Made by a program: the position numbers and the translations under genes | Notes under the pieces: generated by a model | Told to the model about the DNA's origin: nothing | Seen by the model: the letters and a program-made list of their open reading frames with translations, nothing else | The model's database searches: none | Shown: positions 30,709 through 39,342 of the stretch, piece by piece | How positions within the stretch are numbered: position 1 is the stretch's first letter | How the letters are laid out: each line of letters begins with the position of its first letter | Source: Streptomyces purpureus | GTDB lineage: Bacteria; Actinomycetota; Actinomycetes; Streptomycetales; Streptomycetaceae | Direction: 5' to 3' | Length of the DNA: 43,021 nucleotides | Assembly: GCF_014648195.1 (NCBI RefSeq) | Contig: NZ_BMQQ01000035.1 | Coordinates: forward strand, 18,824 to 61,844

Positions 30709-33414
30709 GTGCCAGGCGCGATGGTGCGGTCACTGACCGGGCATCCGCGCAGCGTCGCCGGGCAGGTGTTCATCCTCCAGGTGGCGGTCGTGGTGCTGCT
30801 CGCCGCCGGAGCGGTGCTCGCGCTGGTGCTCCAGAGCCGCAGCGACGTCGACCGTGAGGCCCGGAACCGTTCGGTGGGTGTGGCCCAGACCTTCGCCCAC
30901 TCCATCGGACTGCGTGAGGCCCTCAAGGCCCCGGACCCGTCCGCGATCCTGCAACCGCTGACGGAGGAGACCCGCAGAAGCGCCGGGGTCGACTTCATCG
31001 TGGTCATGGACACCGAAGGCATCCGCTACACCCACCCCCAGCCCGACCGCATCGGCCAGCGGTTCGTGGGCACGATCGAGCCGTCGCTCGCCGGTGAGGT
31101 GCACACCGAGAGCGTGCGCGGGCCGCTGGGGGACGAGATACAGGCCATCGTGCCGGTGTTCGACGAGGGCAAGGTCGTCGCCCTGGTCTCGGCCGGACTC
31201 ACCGTGCAGAACGTCACCGACGTGGTCGACCGGCAGCTCCCGGTCATCCTCGGCGTCAGCGCGGCCGGGCTCGCCCTGGCCACGGTCGGCACCGCACTCA
31301 TCACCCGGCGGCTGCGACGGCAGACCCACGGCCTGGGGCCGCTGGAGATGACCCGGATGTACGAGCACCACGACGCCGTCCTGCACGCCGTCCGCGAGGG
31401 CGTGGTGATCACCGACGGGGACGCCCGGCTGGTCCTCGCCAACGACGAGGCACGACGGCTGCTCGGGCTGCCCCGGGACGCCGAAGGCCGCCCGATCCGG
31501 GAGCTCTCCGAGCTCGACCAGCACATGGCCGAGCTGCTGCTGTCCGGCCGGGTGGCCACCGACGAGGTCATGGCGGCGGGAGACCGGCTCCTCGTGGTGA
31601 ACCAGCGGCCCACCGTGCCCCGCGGCCAGCCGGAGGGGGCCGTGGTCACCATCCGCGACTCCACCGAGATGCGCGTCCTCAGCAGCCGCGCCGAGCTGGC
31701 GCGCAGGCGGCTGAAGCTGCTCTACGACGCCGGGGTCGGCGTCGGCACCAGCCTGGACGTGGTGCGTACGGCCGAGGAGCTGGCCGCCGTGGCCGTGCCC
31801 CGGTTCGCCGACTTCATCACCGTCGACCTGGCCGAGCCGGTGCTGCAGGGGGACGAGCCGAGTGGCACCAACATGCCGCTGCGGCGGTCGGCGGTCAGCG
31901 GTATCCGGGACGACTCGCCGCTCTACCCCAGCGGGCGGCTGATCGACTTCCTGCCGTCCACCCCGCAGGCCCGCGGCTTCGGCACCGGCCAGGCGGAGGT
32001 CGTAACGGACCTGCACGAGGCGCCGGGGTGGTTCGCGCAGGACCCGCCGCGGGCGCAGGCCATCCTCGACTACGGCATCCACTCGCTGATCACGGCCCCC
32101 CTCAAGGCCCGGGGCGTGATGCTCGGTGTGGTCAACTTCTGGCGCTCGCAGAAGCCGGAGCCGTTCGACAACGACGATCTGTCCCTCGCCGAGGAGCTGA
32201 CCGCGCGCGCCGCGGTCAGCATCGACAACGCCCGCCGCTTCACCCGCGAGCACGCGATGGCCGTGACGCTCCAGCGCAGTCTGCTGCCGCGCGCGCTGCC
32301 CGAGCAGAGCGCCGTGGAGGTGGCGCACTTCTACCAGCCGGCCCAGTCCGGGGTGGGCGGCGACTGGTTCGACGTGATCCCGCTGCCGGGCAGCCGGGTC
32401 GCGCTGGTGGTCGGCGATGTCGTCGGGCACGGCCTGCACGCCGCCGCCACCATGGGCCGGCTGCGGACCGCCGTGCACAACTTCTCCGCCCTCGACCTGG
32501 CGCCCGACGAGCTCCTCGCCCACCTCGACGACCTCGTGCAGCGCATCGACCACGGCGCCGAGAGCGGCGACAGCGGCGGCCTGCTGGGCGCGACCTGTCT
32601 GTACGCCGTCTACGACCCGGTGTCCCGGCGCTGTGTGGTGGGCCGGGCCGGGCATCCGCCGCCGCTGGTGGTCCGGCCCGACGGCACGGTGGACGTGCCC
32701 CCGGTCCCGGCCGGGCAGCCGCTCGGCGTGGGCGGGATGCCGTTCGAGACGGCGGAGCTGGAGCTGAGCGAGGGCAGCCAGCTCGTCTTCTACACCGACG
32801 GGCTGGTCGAGGACCGCACCCGCGACATCGACCAGGGACTTGACCTGCTGCGCGAGGCGCTGAGCGGGCCGGGCCGGGACCCGCAGGAGAGCTGCCGGGC
32901 CGCCCTCGACGTCCTCCTGCCGGAACGGCCCCGGGACGACGTGGCACTGCTCGTGGCCCGGACCCGGACCCTCGGCCCCGACCAGGTCGTGGAGTGGGCC
33001 GTACCGTTCGAGCCGAGCGCGGTCGGCGCCATGCGGGCGGTCGTCGCGGAGAAGCTGACCGAATGGGGGCTGTCGGAGCTCGCGTTCGGTACGGAGCTGA
33101 TGCTCAGCGAGCTGATCACCAACGCGATCCGGCACGGCTCGGCGCCGGTGCGGGTGCGGCTCCTGCGGGACCGCACCCTGACGTGCGAGGTCGCCGACGG
33201 CAGCAACACCTCGCCGCATCTGCGGTACGCCGCCACCACCGACGAGGGCGGGCGCGGACTCTTCCTCGTGGCGCAGTTCAGCCGGCGCTGGGGGACCCGC
33301 TACACACCGGAGGGCAAGGTCATCTGGGCCGAGCAGCCGCTGCCGGGCTCCTCCGAGGAGCCGGAGGGCCCCTACCCCGACTTCTTCGACATCGACTCGG
33401 TCGAGCCGATCTGA
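30709..33414 (+). CDS. membrane sensor SpoIIE phosphatase with anti-sigma-kinase-like ATPase domain
   Basis: Encodes up to 901 residues. Order: membrane helix about 17-42; an extracytoplasmic Cache/CitA-like sensor about 43-175; second helix about 177-200; PAS about 215-325; GAF about 335-515; PP2C/SpoIIE about 525-745 with VGGDWFDVIPL, VVGDVVGHGLHAAA, GHPPPLVV and FYTDGLVED; and an HATPase_c domain about 760-885 with ELITNAIRHG (N box), CEVADGSN and EGGRGLFLVA. It thus combines a phosphatase acting on anti-anti-sigma factors with an RsbW-like kinase domain in one chain. The start is unsure: GTG 30709, ATG 30721 and GTG 30724 are all in frame. Convergent with a second SpoIIE gene. Confidence 0.9.
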   Translation: MPGAMVRSLTGHPRSVAGQVFILQVAVVVLLAAGAVLALVLQSRSDVDREARNRSVGVAQTFAHSIGLREALKAPDPSAILQPLTEETRRSAGVDFIVVMDTEGIRYTHPQPDRIGQRFVGTIEPSLAGEVHTESVRGPLGDEIQAIVPVFDEGKVVALVSAGLTVQNVTDVVDRQLPVILGVSAAGLALATVGTALITRRLRRQTHGLGPLEMTRMYEHHDAVLHAVREGVVITDGDARLVLANDEARRLLGLPRDAEGRPIRELSELDQHMAELLLSGRVATDEVMAAGDRLLVVNQRPTVPRGQPEGAVVTIRDSTEMRVLSSRAELARRRLKLLYDAGVGVGTSLDVVRTAEELAAVAVPRFADFITVDLAEPVLQGDEPSGTNMPLRRSAVSGIRDDSPLYPSGRLIDFLPSTPQARGFGTGQAEVVTDLHEAPGWFAQDPPRAQAILDYGIHSLITAPLKARGVMLGVVNFWRSQKPEPFDNDDLSLAEELTARAAVSIDNARRFTREHAMAVTLQRSLLPRALPEQSAVEVAHFYQPAQSGVGGDWFDVIPLPGSRVALVVGDVVGHGLHAAATMGRLRTAVHNFSALDLAPDELLAHLDDLVQRIDHGAESGDSGGLLGATCLYAVYDPVSRRCVVGRAGHPPPLVVRPDGTVDVPPVPAGQPLGVGGMPFETAELELSEGSQLVFYTDGLVEDRTRDIDQGLDLLREALSGPGRDPQESCRAALDVLLPERPRDDVALLVARTRTLGPDQVVEWAVPFEPSAVGAMRAVVAEKLTEWGLSELAFGTELMLSELITNAIRHGSAPVRVRLLRDRTLTCEVADGSNTSPHLRYAATTDEGGRGLFLVAQFSRRWGTRYTPEGKVIWAEQPLPGSSEEPEGPYPDFFDIDSVEPI

Positions 33415-33432
33415 GCGCCTGCCCGCCCGGGG

Positions 33433-35502
33433 TCAGCTGCGGATGCCCGGGAGGGTACGGGCCAGCAGCACCGCCACGTCGTCCTGCGCCGGGTGCGGCA
33501 GCAGCCGGTCCAGGATGCCGTCGCAGAGCTCCTCCAGCGGCCGGCCGACCTGCCGCAGCGCCTGTCCGAGCTGGGCCATGCCCTGGTCGAGGTCGCGGCC
33601 GCGGGCCTCGATGAGGCCGTCGGTGTACAGGGCGAGGAGGCTGCCGGGCGGCAGCGGCACCTGCTCGGTCCTGAAGTCGTGCCCGCCGGTGCCCAGCGGG
33701 GTGCCCTGGGGCCCGTCGAGGAAGGCGATCGTGCCGTCCGGGCCGACCACGGCGGGTGGCGGGTGTCCGGCCCGGGCGATCACGCAGACGCCGGTGGCCG
33801 GGTCGTGGACGGCGTAGACGCAGGTCGCCATCTCGTCCTCGCCGAGGTCGGCGACGACCGCGTCGAGGGAGCTCAGCATCCGCTCGGGGGGAATGTCGTG
33901 CCGGGCGAGGGTGCGGACCGCGGTGCGCAGCTGCCCCATGACGGCGGCCGCGTGGATGCCGTGGCCCATCACGTCGCCGATGACCAGGCCGGTCCTGCCC
34001 TCGGGCAGGGTGATGACGTCGAACCAGTCGCCGCCCACGTCGTGGGCGCTGGCGGGCAGGTAGCGCCCGGTGAGTTCCAGTCCGGTGACGTCCGGCAGGG
34101 CGCTGTTGGTGAGGCTGCGCTGGAGGGTGAGGGCGGCGGCCCGCTGGGTGGTGTACATCCGGGCGTTGTCGATGTTGAGGGCGGCGCGGGCGACGAGTTC
34201 GTCGATGAGCACGCAGTCCTGCTGGTCGAAGGGTTCGCGGCCACGGACGCGGGTGACCGCCACGGCCCCGAGCACCTTGCCGCGGGCGACCAGCGGTACG
34301 AGCCGGGCGGAGCCGATGTGGGTGGTGAGGTACGTCCGCAGCGCTTCGGCGCGGGGCTCCTTGATCAGGGCTGGTACGTCTGAGGTGTACAGGTTCATCG
34401 GCACGCCGTCGTGGATGACCTGCTCGTACACCGAGCCGAGCGGGATCTGGATGGTCTGGCCCGCGGCGAGCTTGGCCGTCGGGGCCGTGGGGTCGGGGAA
34501 GCGGGCAGCGAGACGGCGCAGTACGCCCCGGGTGGAGGCGGCCGACTCGTCGGGTTCGAGGACCGATTCCAGCATCTGTACGTCGGCGGAGTCGGCGAGC
34601 TGGGGCACGAGGACCTGGACGACCTCCTCGGCGGTCTGGTGCAGGTCGAGGGTGGTGCCGATCCGCGCCCCGGCCTCGGCGAGGAGGGCGAAGCGGTGCC
34701 GGGCCCGTTCGGCGTCGATCTGCGCCTGCTCGCTGTCGGTGATGTCGATCAGGGAGGCGATCAGACCGAGCCGTCGTCCGGCGTTGTCGAGGAGGGGCGC
34801 GTACGAGCAGGACCAGGTCCGGTCGCGGTCGGGGTCGGCGGCGGTGCGGCCGGTGCGGCGGGCGTCCACGACGGCCGTGCCGCGTTCCAGGACCTGCCAC
34901 ATCATCGACTCCAGAGCGGTGGCGTTGACGCCTGGCACCACCTCGGTGAGGCGTTTGCCGAGGTGGGCGGCGGCGGAGACGCCGTTCATCCGGGCCAGGG
35001 CGTCGTTGACGCGCAGGAAGCGCAGGTCGGGGCCGAGGGTGGCGAGCCCGATCGGCGACTGGGTGAACAGGCTCTCCAGGGCGGCCAGGGAGTCGCGCAT
35101 GCGCAGGACCTCGGAGGTCTCCACGGCGATCAGCATGGCGCCGGGACTGCCCTGCGGGTCGCGCGCGGGCACGATCCACATCTCCATCGTGACGTCGTGG
35201 CCGTCGCGGTGGCGTACGGGCAGGGTGCCGACGACGGTCTCGCCTGCCTGGACGCGGCGGGTCAGCTGGCCGGCGAGTTCGCGGTTGGCCTCGGGGACGA
35301 GGAGAGGGGTGGCGGGGCGGCCGATGACGTCCTCGGGCCGGTAACCGAGCAGGTCCTGCGCGGCCAGCGACCACTCCACGACACGGCCGTGGGTGTCCTC
35401 GCGCCACAGGGCTATCGGCAGGAGCTCTCGGAGCACGCCCGCGTACCCGACAGCCGCCATGTGCTGGTCCGGTACCTCGCTCGTCGACTGATGAGTGTCC
35501 AA
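33433..35502 (-). CDS. PAS-PAS-GAF-SpoIIE protein phosphatase
   Basis: Encodes about 689 residues from a TTG; an ATG 42 bp downstream (35460) is an alternative. Domains: PAS about 20-135 (VLRELLPIALWRED), second PAS about 140-265, GAF about 285-450, PP2C/SpoIIE about 475-685 with DVGGDWFDVITL, VIGDVMGHGIHAAAVMG, AGHPPPAVV, LYTDGLIEARGRD and AQDDVAVLLART. It has no membrane helix, so it senses a cytoplasmic signal and dephosphorylates an anti-anti-sigma factor (family knowledge). Its end is only 18 bp from the convergent SpoIIE/HATPase gene. No STAS-domain substrate gene is seen nearby. Confidence 0.88.
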   Translation of the reverse strand: MDTHQSTSEVPDQHMAAVGYAGVLRELLPIALWREDTHGRVVEWSLAAQDLLGYRPEDVIGRPATPLLVPEANRELAGQLTRRVQAGETVVGTLPVRHRDGHDVTMEMWIVPARDPQGSPGAMLIAVETSEVLRMRDSLAALESLFTQSPIGLATLGPDLRFLRVNDALARMNGVSAAAHLGKRLTEVVPGVNATALESMMWQVLERGTAVVDARRTGRTAADPDRDRTWSCSYAPLLDNAGRRLGLIASLIDITDSEQAQIDAERARHRFALLAEAGARIGTTLDLHQTAEEVVQVLVPQLADSADVQMLESVLEPDESAASTRGVLRRLAARFPDPTAPTAKLAAGQTIQIPLGSVYEQVIHDGVPMNLYTSDVPALIKEPRAEALRTYLTTHIGSARLVPLVARGKVLGAVAVTRVRGREPFDQQDCVLIDELVARAALNIDNARMYTTQRAAALTLQRSLTNSALPDVTGLELTGRYLPASAHDVGGDWFDVITLPEGRTGLVIGDVMGHGIHAAAVMGQLRTAVRTLARHDIPPERMLSSLDAVVADLGEDEMATCVYAVHDPATGVCVIARAGHPPPAVVGPDGTIAFLDGPQGTPLGTGGHDFRTEQVPLPPGSLLALYTDGLIEARGRDLDQGMAQLGQALRQVGRPLEELCDGILDRLLPHPAQDDVAVLLARTLPGIRS

Positions 35503-35681
35503 CGCAACGACCTAACCCCGGGGGGCGCATTTCCTCTCGAATCACCCTATCCGAGACATCGTGTGGGGGCGCTCCCCAGGCCCGCCGAGCAGTGCCCGTC
35601 GGCCGTGTCGACGTGCGGACCGCCGGAGCCGGGAGCAGGATGGTCGCGATTCCCCCCTCCGATTCCGGCAGGAGCCGCCCC

Positions 35682-35957
35682 ATGCTCGAACGCACCCACC
35701 GCAAGGACCGGACCGAGGTCACCTTCGTCCTTCCGGCCGACAACCCGCCGGGGCCGGTGAGCGTGGTCGGCGACTTCAACGGCTGGGATCCGCACGCCCA
35801 CCCCCTCAAGGCCACGGCCGACGAGCGGCGGGCCGTCACCATCGCCCTGCCGAGCAGCAGCAGCCACTCCTTCCGCTATCTGGCCGCGGGCGACTACTGG
35901 TTCAACGACGAGTCCGCCGACGGTCAGGACGGCCCGAACAGCCGCCTGCACACCTGA
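35682..35957 (+). CDS. isoamylase early-set / CBM48-like domain protein
   Basis: Encodes 91 residues from an ATG preceded by GGCAGGAGCCGCCCC. The whole protein is one early-set/AMPK-type glycogen-binding domain: EVTFVLPADNPPGPVSVVGDFNGWDP, then HPLKATADERRAVTIALP and FRYLAAGDYWFNDESAD. GDFNGWD is the hallmark turn. Free-standing copies probably bind alpha-glucans such as glycogen. It is 40 bp upstream of a VOC gene on the same strand and probably co-transcribed. Confidence 0.88.
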   Translation: MLERTHRKDRTEVTFVLPADNPPGPVSVVGDFNGWDPHAHPLKATADERRAVTIALPSSSSHSFRYLAAGDYWFNDESADGQDGPNSRLHT

Positions 35958-35997
35958 TTCACCGAACGGACCCGCACCGAGGGAAGGAGGGGTGGCC

Positions 35998-36795
35998 ATG
36001 GTGCTGGTGAAGTCGGAGGTGCTCGGCGCGCCCTGCTGGCTGAGCCTGATGGCCCGCGACCTGGAGGCGGCGGAGCGCTTCTACAGCGCGGTCCTGGGGT
36101 GGAGGTTCCGGCGGGGCGCGATGGGACAGGTGTTCTCCGTGGCCGAGCTGGACGGCGTGCCGGTGGCGGGCATCGGGGCGCTGGCCGGCGAGCTGGCCGT
36201 GCCGGTGTCCTGGATGCCGTACTTCACCGTCGACGACGCCGACGCCGCCGCCTCACGTGTCAGGGAGCGCGGCGGGACCGTCGGCGTGGGCCCGGTCTCC
36301 TTCCCTCCGGGAGGCCGGGCGGCCCTCGTGTCCGACCCCGAGGGCGCGGCCTTCGGGGTCTGGGAGGGGCGCGTCCTCGCCGAGTGGCGGGTGGGCGACG
36401 GGGAGGCGCCCGCCTGGCTGGAGCTGCACACCCGCAACGCCTTCGACGCGGCCATGTTCTACGGCGAGGTCCTGGAGTGGGGCCAGGACACCCACGACGG
36501 CGCGGGCTCCTGCGAGGTCTCCTACGAGGAGGACCGGGTGGTCCTGCGCAACGACGGCCAGGCGGTGGCCCGGCTGAACAGCGGCCCGGTGGAGGAGGCG
36601 GCTCCGAAGCCGCAGCTGCGGCCGCGCTGGCTGGTCCACTTCAAGGTCCCGGCCCTCGAACCGGCCAAGGCCGCGGCGGTCGAGCACGGCGGCGGTGTCG
36701 TCGAGGGCACCGGCTGGGGCGACGGGCATCGGCTGACCCTGCGCGACCCCGACGGCGGCCTGTTCACCCTCGACGAGTCGACGAGGGCCGGCTGA
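35998..36795 (+). CDS. VOC family protein with two glyoxalase-like domains
   Basis: Encodes 265 residues from an ATG 8 nt after GGAAGGAGG. Two VOC modules are visible: LGAPCWLSLMARDLEAAERFYSAVLGW to DPEGAAFGVWEG, and APAWLELHTRNAFDAAMFYGEVLEW to DPDGGLFTLDES. Members bind a divalent metal and act as glyoxalases, dioxygenases or resistance proteins; function here is unknown. A GTG 6 bp upstream is too near the ribosome site. A strong terminator follows. Confidence 0.9.
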   Translation: MVLVKSEVLGAPCWLSLMARDLEAAERFYSAVLGWRFRRGAMGQVFSVAELDGVPVAGIGALAGELAVPVSWMPYFTVDDADAAASRVRERGGTVGVGPVSFPPGGRAALVSDPEGAAFGVWEGRVLAEWRVGDGEAPAWLELHTRNAFDAAMFYGEVLEWGQDTHDGAGSCEVSYEEDRVVLRNDGQAVARLNSGPVEEAAPKPQLRPRWLVHFKVPALEPAKAAAVEHGGGVVEGTGWGDGHRLTLRDPDGGLFTLDESTRAG

Positions 36796-36830
36796 CCGCG
36801 CCGGACAAGCCTCAGGCCTGTACGCGAATG

Positions 36831-36875
36831 GACCGGTGGCCCCGAACCCGCGAGGCGGGTGCGGGGCCACCGGTC
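36831..36875. terminator. 14-bp perfect-stem bidirectional terminator
   Basis: GACCGGTGGCCCCG (36831-36844) pairs perfectly with CGGGGCCACCGGTC (36862-36875), with an inner ACCCGC/GCGGGT stem. It lies between convergent VOC and CsbD genes. Confidence 0.85.
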
Positions 36876-36897
36876 ACGGACCGCTCGGCGGCTCGGA

Positions 36898-37068
36898 CTA
36901 CTTGTTCTTCTTCATCCGCTCGCGCGCCTTGGCCGAGGTCTCCTCCATCTTGCCGCCGGCCTGCTCACCGCGGCCTTCGGCCTGCATGCGCTGGTCGTCG
37001 GTCATGTCACCGGCGGCTTCCTTCATCTTCCCCTTGACCTGACGCGCCTTGCCCTTTGCCTTGGCCAT
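36898..37068 (-). CDS. CsbD family stress protein
   Basis: Encodes 56 residues from an ATG preceded by AAGGAGTCCGAG. It is a short, highly charged Lys/Glu/Gln-rich hydrophilic protein starting MAKAKGKARQVKGKMKEAAG and ending ARERMKKNK, which matches CsbD-like proteins. In other bacteria these belong to the general-stress regulon (sigma-B type). The function is unknown; it is probably soluble and partly disordered. It is divergent from the FAD/Rieske gene; I could not see a clear stress-sigma promoter in the 159-bp gap. Confidence 0.88.
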   Translation of the reverse strand: MAKAKGKARQVKGKMKEAAGDMTDDQRMQAEGRGEQAGGKMEETSAKARERMKKNK

Positions 37069-37227
37069 CTCGGACTCCTTTTCTTGGCATTCGAGGGGGT
37101 TTGCCTCATTCACTCTGGGGCGCCCCGGGTCCGGTCGCAACCCGTGACGGTCCGATCACTCACGCATCCGGCCCCCGGCGCCGGGTAGCCGCCCTTCGAC
37201 ACGGGCTCACCACCGGCGGGAGGCATC

Positions 37228-38775
37228 ATGAACGGCACGACCGGGCGGGCGGCCCCGCTCTCGCACTGGCTGGCCACCGCGCACCGTCCTGCCAGGCCCC
37301 GTCTGGAGGAGGACCTGAGCACCGACGTCGCCGTCGTCGGTGGCGGGATCGCCGGTCTGATGACGGCCTGGGAGCTGGTCAGGGCGGGGCGCGAGACGGT
37401 GCTCCTGGAGGCGGACCAGATCCTCTCGGGGACCACCGGCTTCACCACCGGCAAGCTCACCGCCCTGCACGGTCTGCGCTACGAACGGCTGCGGCACACG
37501 GCGGGCACCGAAGGCGCCGAGCTCTACGCGGCCTCCCAGCAGGACGCGCTGGCCCATGCGGCCGCCTGCTGCGCCGAGTGGGGCATCGACGCCGAGCTGG
37601 AGCGGCGGTCGGCCTACACGTACGTACGCGCGGACGACCGCGTCCGCGAGATCAGGGCCGAGACGGCGGCCGCCCGGACGGCCGGGCTCGACGCGCACTT
37701 CGTCACCGAGACCCCGCTGCCGTTTCCGGTGGCCGCCGCCGTACGGCTGGACGAGCAATACCAGTTCCACCCCGCCGCCTTCCTGACGGCCCTGGCGGAC
37801 GCCTTCACGGCGGCCGGCGGGCGCATCTTCGCGCACACCCGCGTCACCTCCCTGCACGAGCAGGCCCGGATCCGCCTGGAGAGCGCCGACGGCTTCGACG
37901 TGCACGCCTCCGACGCGGTGGTGGCCACCCACTTCCCCGCCTTCGGGCCCATCTCCCTGATGGTCCGGCTGACGCCGCGGCGGGAACTGGTCGTGGCGGC
38001 CCCCGTGCCGCTGGAGACGGATCCGGACGGCATGTACATCACCCCGGAGGACGACACCCGCTCGGTCCGCACGGCGCCGTACGGGCGGGACACCCGGCTG
38101 CTGATCGTGACCGGCGAGGCGTTCCGGCCCGGCGACGGCGACGTGGCCGAGCGCCGGGACCGCCTGGAGACCTGGGCGCGGGCGTACTTCCCGGGCTTCG
38201 GCGAGACGGGTCCCGTGCTCCGCTGGGCGGCGCAGGACGTGGACCCGGTCGACGGGCTGCCGTTCGTGGGGCATCCGCATCCGGGCACCGAGCACGTGTA
38301 CGTCGCCACCGGGTTCGGCGGCTGGGGCATGAGCGGCGGCATCATGGCCGGCCGGCTGCTCGCCGCGTTCCTGACGGGCGGTCCGCGCCCGCCGTGGGCC
38401 GAGCTCTACGACCCGCGCCGGCTGCCGCCGGTCCGGGAGGTGCCGGGGCTGCTGAAGTCCCAGGCGTCGGTCGCCGGGCACTTCGTGGGCGACCGGCTCC
38501 ATCTGCCGGGCCCCGAGACGGTGGCGGACCTGGCCCCGGGCTCGGGCACCGTCGTACGCGACCGGGGACACGCCTATGCCGTCCACCGGGACGCGTCGGG
38601 CACCCTGCGCACGGTCTCGGCCCGCTGCACCCACATGGGCTGCCTGGTGGCGTTCAACGACGCGGAGGAGGCGTGGGAGTGCCCGTGCCACGGCTCGCGG
38701 TTCGCCCCGGACGGTTCGGTCCTCCAGGGACCGGCCACCGAGCCTCTGGAGGCGGCGGACGATCCCCGGAGCTGA
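37228..38775 (+). CDS. FAD-dependent oxidoreductase fused to a Rieske domain
   Basis: Encodes 515 residues from an ATG preceded by GGCGGGAGGCATC. The N-terminal DAO-type FAD domain has DVAVVGGGIAGLMTAWEL near residues 33-50, GTTGFTTGKLTALHGL, and WAAQDVDPVDGLPFVG with ATGFGGWGMSGG before residue 380. The C-terminal Rieske [2Fe-2S] domain (about 425-510) has both ligand motifs, CTHMGC near 466 and CPCHGS near 484. Such fusions are cytoplasmic; the substrate is unknown, but the DAO fold suggests amine or sugar-alcohol oxidation. It is followed by a G-rich heptanucleotide array. Confidence 0.9.
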   Translation: MNGTTGRAAPLSHWLATAHRPARPRLEEDLSTDVAVVGGGIAGLMTAWELVRAGRETVLLEADQILSGTTGFTTGKLTALHGLRYERLRHTAGTEGAELYAASQQDALAHAAACCAEWGIDAELERRSAYTYVRADDRVREIRAETAAARTAGLDAHFVTETPLPFPVAAAVRLDEQYQFHPAAFLTALADAFTAAGGRIFAHTRVTSLHEQARIRLESADGFDVHASDAVVATHFPAFGPISLMVRLTPRRELVVAAPVPLETDPDGMYITPEDDTRSVRTAPYGRDTRLLIVTGEAFRPGDGDVAERRDRLETWARAYFPGFGETGPVLRWAAQDVDPVDGLPFVGHPHPGTEHVYVATGFGGWGMSGGIMAGRLLAAFLTGGPRPPWAELYDPRRLPPVREVPGLLKSQASVAGHFVGDRLHLPGPETVADLAPGSGTVVRDRGHAYAVHRDASGTLRTVSARCTHMGCLVAFNDAEEAWECPCHGSRFAPDGSVLQGPATEPLEAADDPRS

Positions 38776-38795
38776 ATCCGCCGGCCGGCCAATCC

Positions 38796-38851
38796 GCGGG
38801 ATGCGGGATGCGGGGTGCGGGGTGCGGGGTGCGGGGTGCGGGGTGCGGGGG
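38796..38851 (+). repeat. heptanucleotide tandem array with G-quadruplex pattern
   Basis: Two GCGGGAT units (38796-38809) are followed by five GCGGGGT units (38810-38844) and a final GCGGGGG. Five or six runs of four G separated by TGC loops fit an intramolecular G-quadruplex on the plus strand. The array fills the 82-bp gap between the convergent FAD/Rieske and DUF3574 genes. Confidence 0.9.
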
Positions 38852-38857
38852 GGACGG

Positions 38858-39334
38858 TCAGAAGTCGACCTGGGCGCGGACGTCGGCGCGGCCCACGGAC
38901 TCCAGGTCGTAGAGGGCGCAGTAGGCCCGGCGGATGTACTCGATGTCGTCGTTCAGGGCAGGTGCGTGTCTCGCGGGGTACAGCAGGGTCAGTTCGTAGG
39001 ACCGCTCGCTGTTGATGTCGCCGTCCTTGTCGCGCCACTGGCCGCGGCCCTCCTGGAGGGTCAGCCCGGACGGGAAGCGGGGGGTGATGACGTCGTTGAC
39101 GAACCGCATGAACTCCGCGTCGGTTATGGGCGGTTTGCCGTCGTGGCGGCCGGTGCCGAAGTAGAGGTGGGTGGACACGTACGGGCTCATGCGCCCGGTG
39201 ACGTTCTGCTCCGCCGCGGCGGGCGCCGGGGCGGCTGGGACGGCGGCGCCCGTGACGGGTCCTCCGGAGGCCAGGAGGAGTAAGGCCGCGATGAAGATCG
39301 CGGCCGCGGACGTCGACACCCGGATGTGGCGCAT
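38858..39334 (-). CDS. secreted DUF3574 protein with a TTA codon
   Basis: Encodes 158 residues from an ATG preceded by AAGGGACAGC. An N-terminal signal peptide (basic MRHIR, hydrophobic IFIAALLLLASGG, Ala-rich end near residue 40) is followed by the DUF3574 core: YVSTHLYFGTGRHDG, EFMRFVNDVITPRFPSGLTLQEGRGQWRD and YELTLLYP. Function unknown, predicted outside the membrane. Codon 18 (39281-39283 on the minus strand) is TTA, the codon read by the developmental tRNA bldA in Streptomyces. It begins 8 bp after the TPR-like gene stop and so appears to be the last gene of a four-gene cassette. Confidence 0.85.
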   Translation of the reverse strand: MRHIRVSTSAAAIFIAALLLLASGGPVTGAAVPAAPAPAAAEQNVTGRMSPYVSTHLYFGTGRHDGKPPITDAEFMRFVNDVITPRFPSGLTLQEGRGQWRDKDGDINSERSYELTLLYPARHAPALNDDIEYIRRAYCALYDLESVGRADVRAQVDF

Positions 39335-39342
39335 GCTGTCCC

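Noticed and set aside
33320..35842. An 840-codon minus-strand frame overlapping the soluble SpoIIE gene
   Set aside because: It is an Arg/Pro/His-rich out-of-frame shadow. The neighbouring frame has intact PAS, GAF and SpoIIE motifs.
37069..37227. Sigma-B-type promoter between CsbD and FAD/Rieske genes
   Set aside because: A GGGTAG-like -10 exists near 37182, but no GTTT-type -35 sits at the right distance on either strand.
38796..38851. Heptanucleotide array as a CRISPR or origin iteron set
   Set aside because: Units abut without spacing, and there is no replication initiator gene or DnaA-box cluster nearby.
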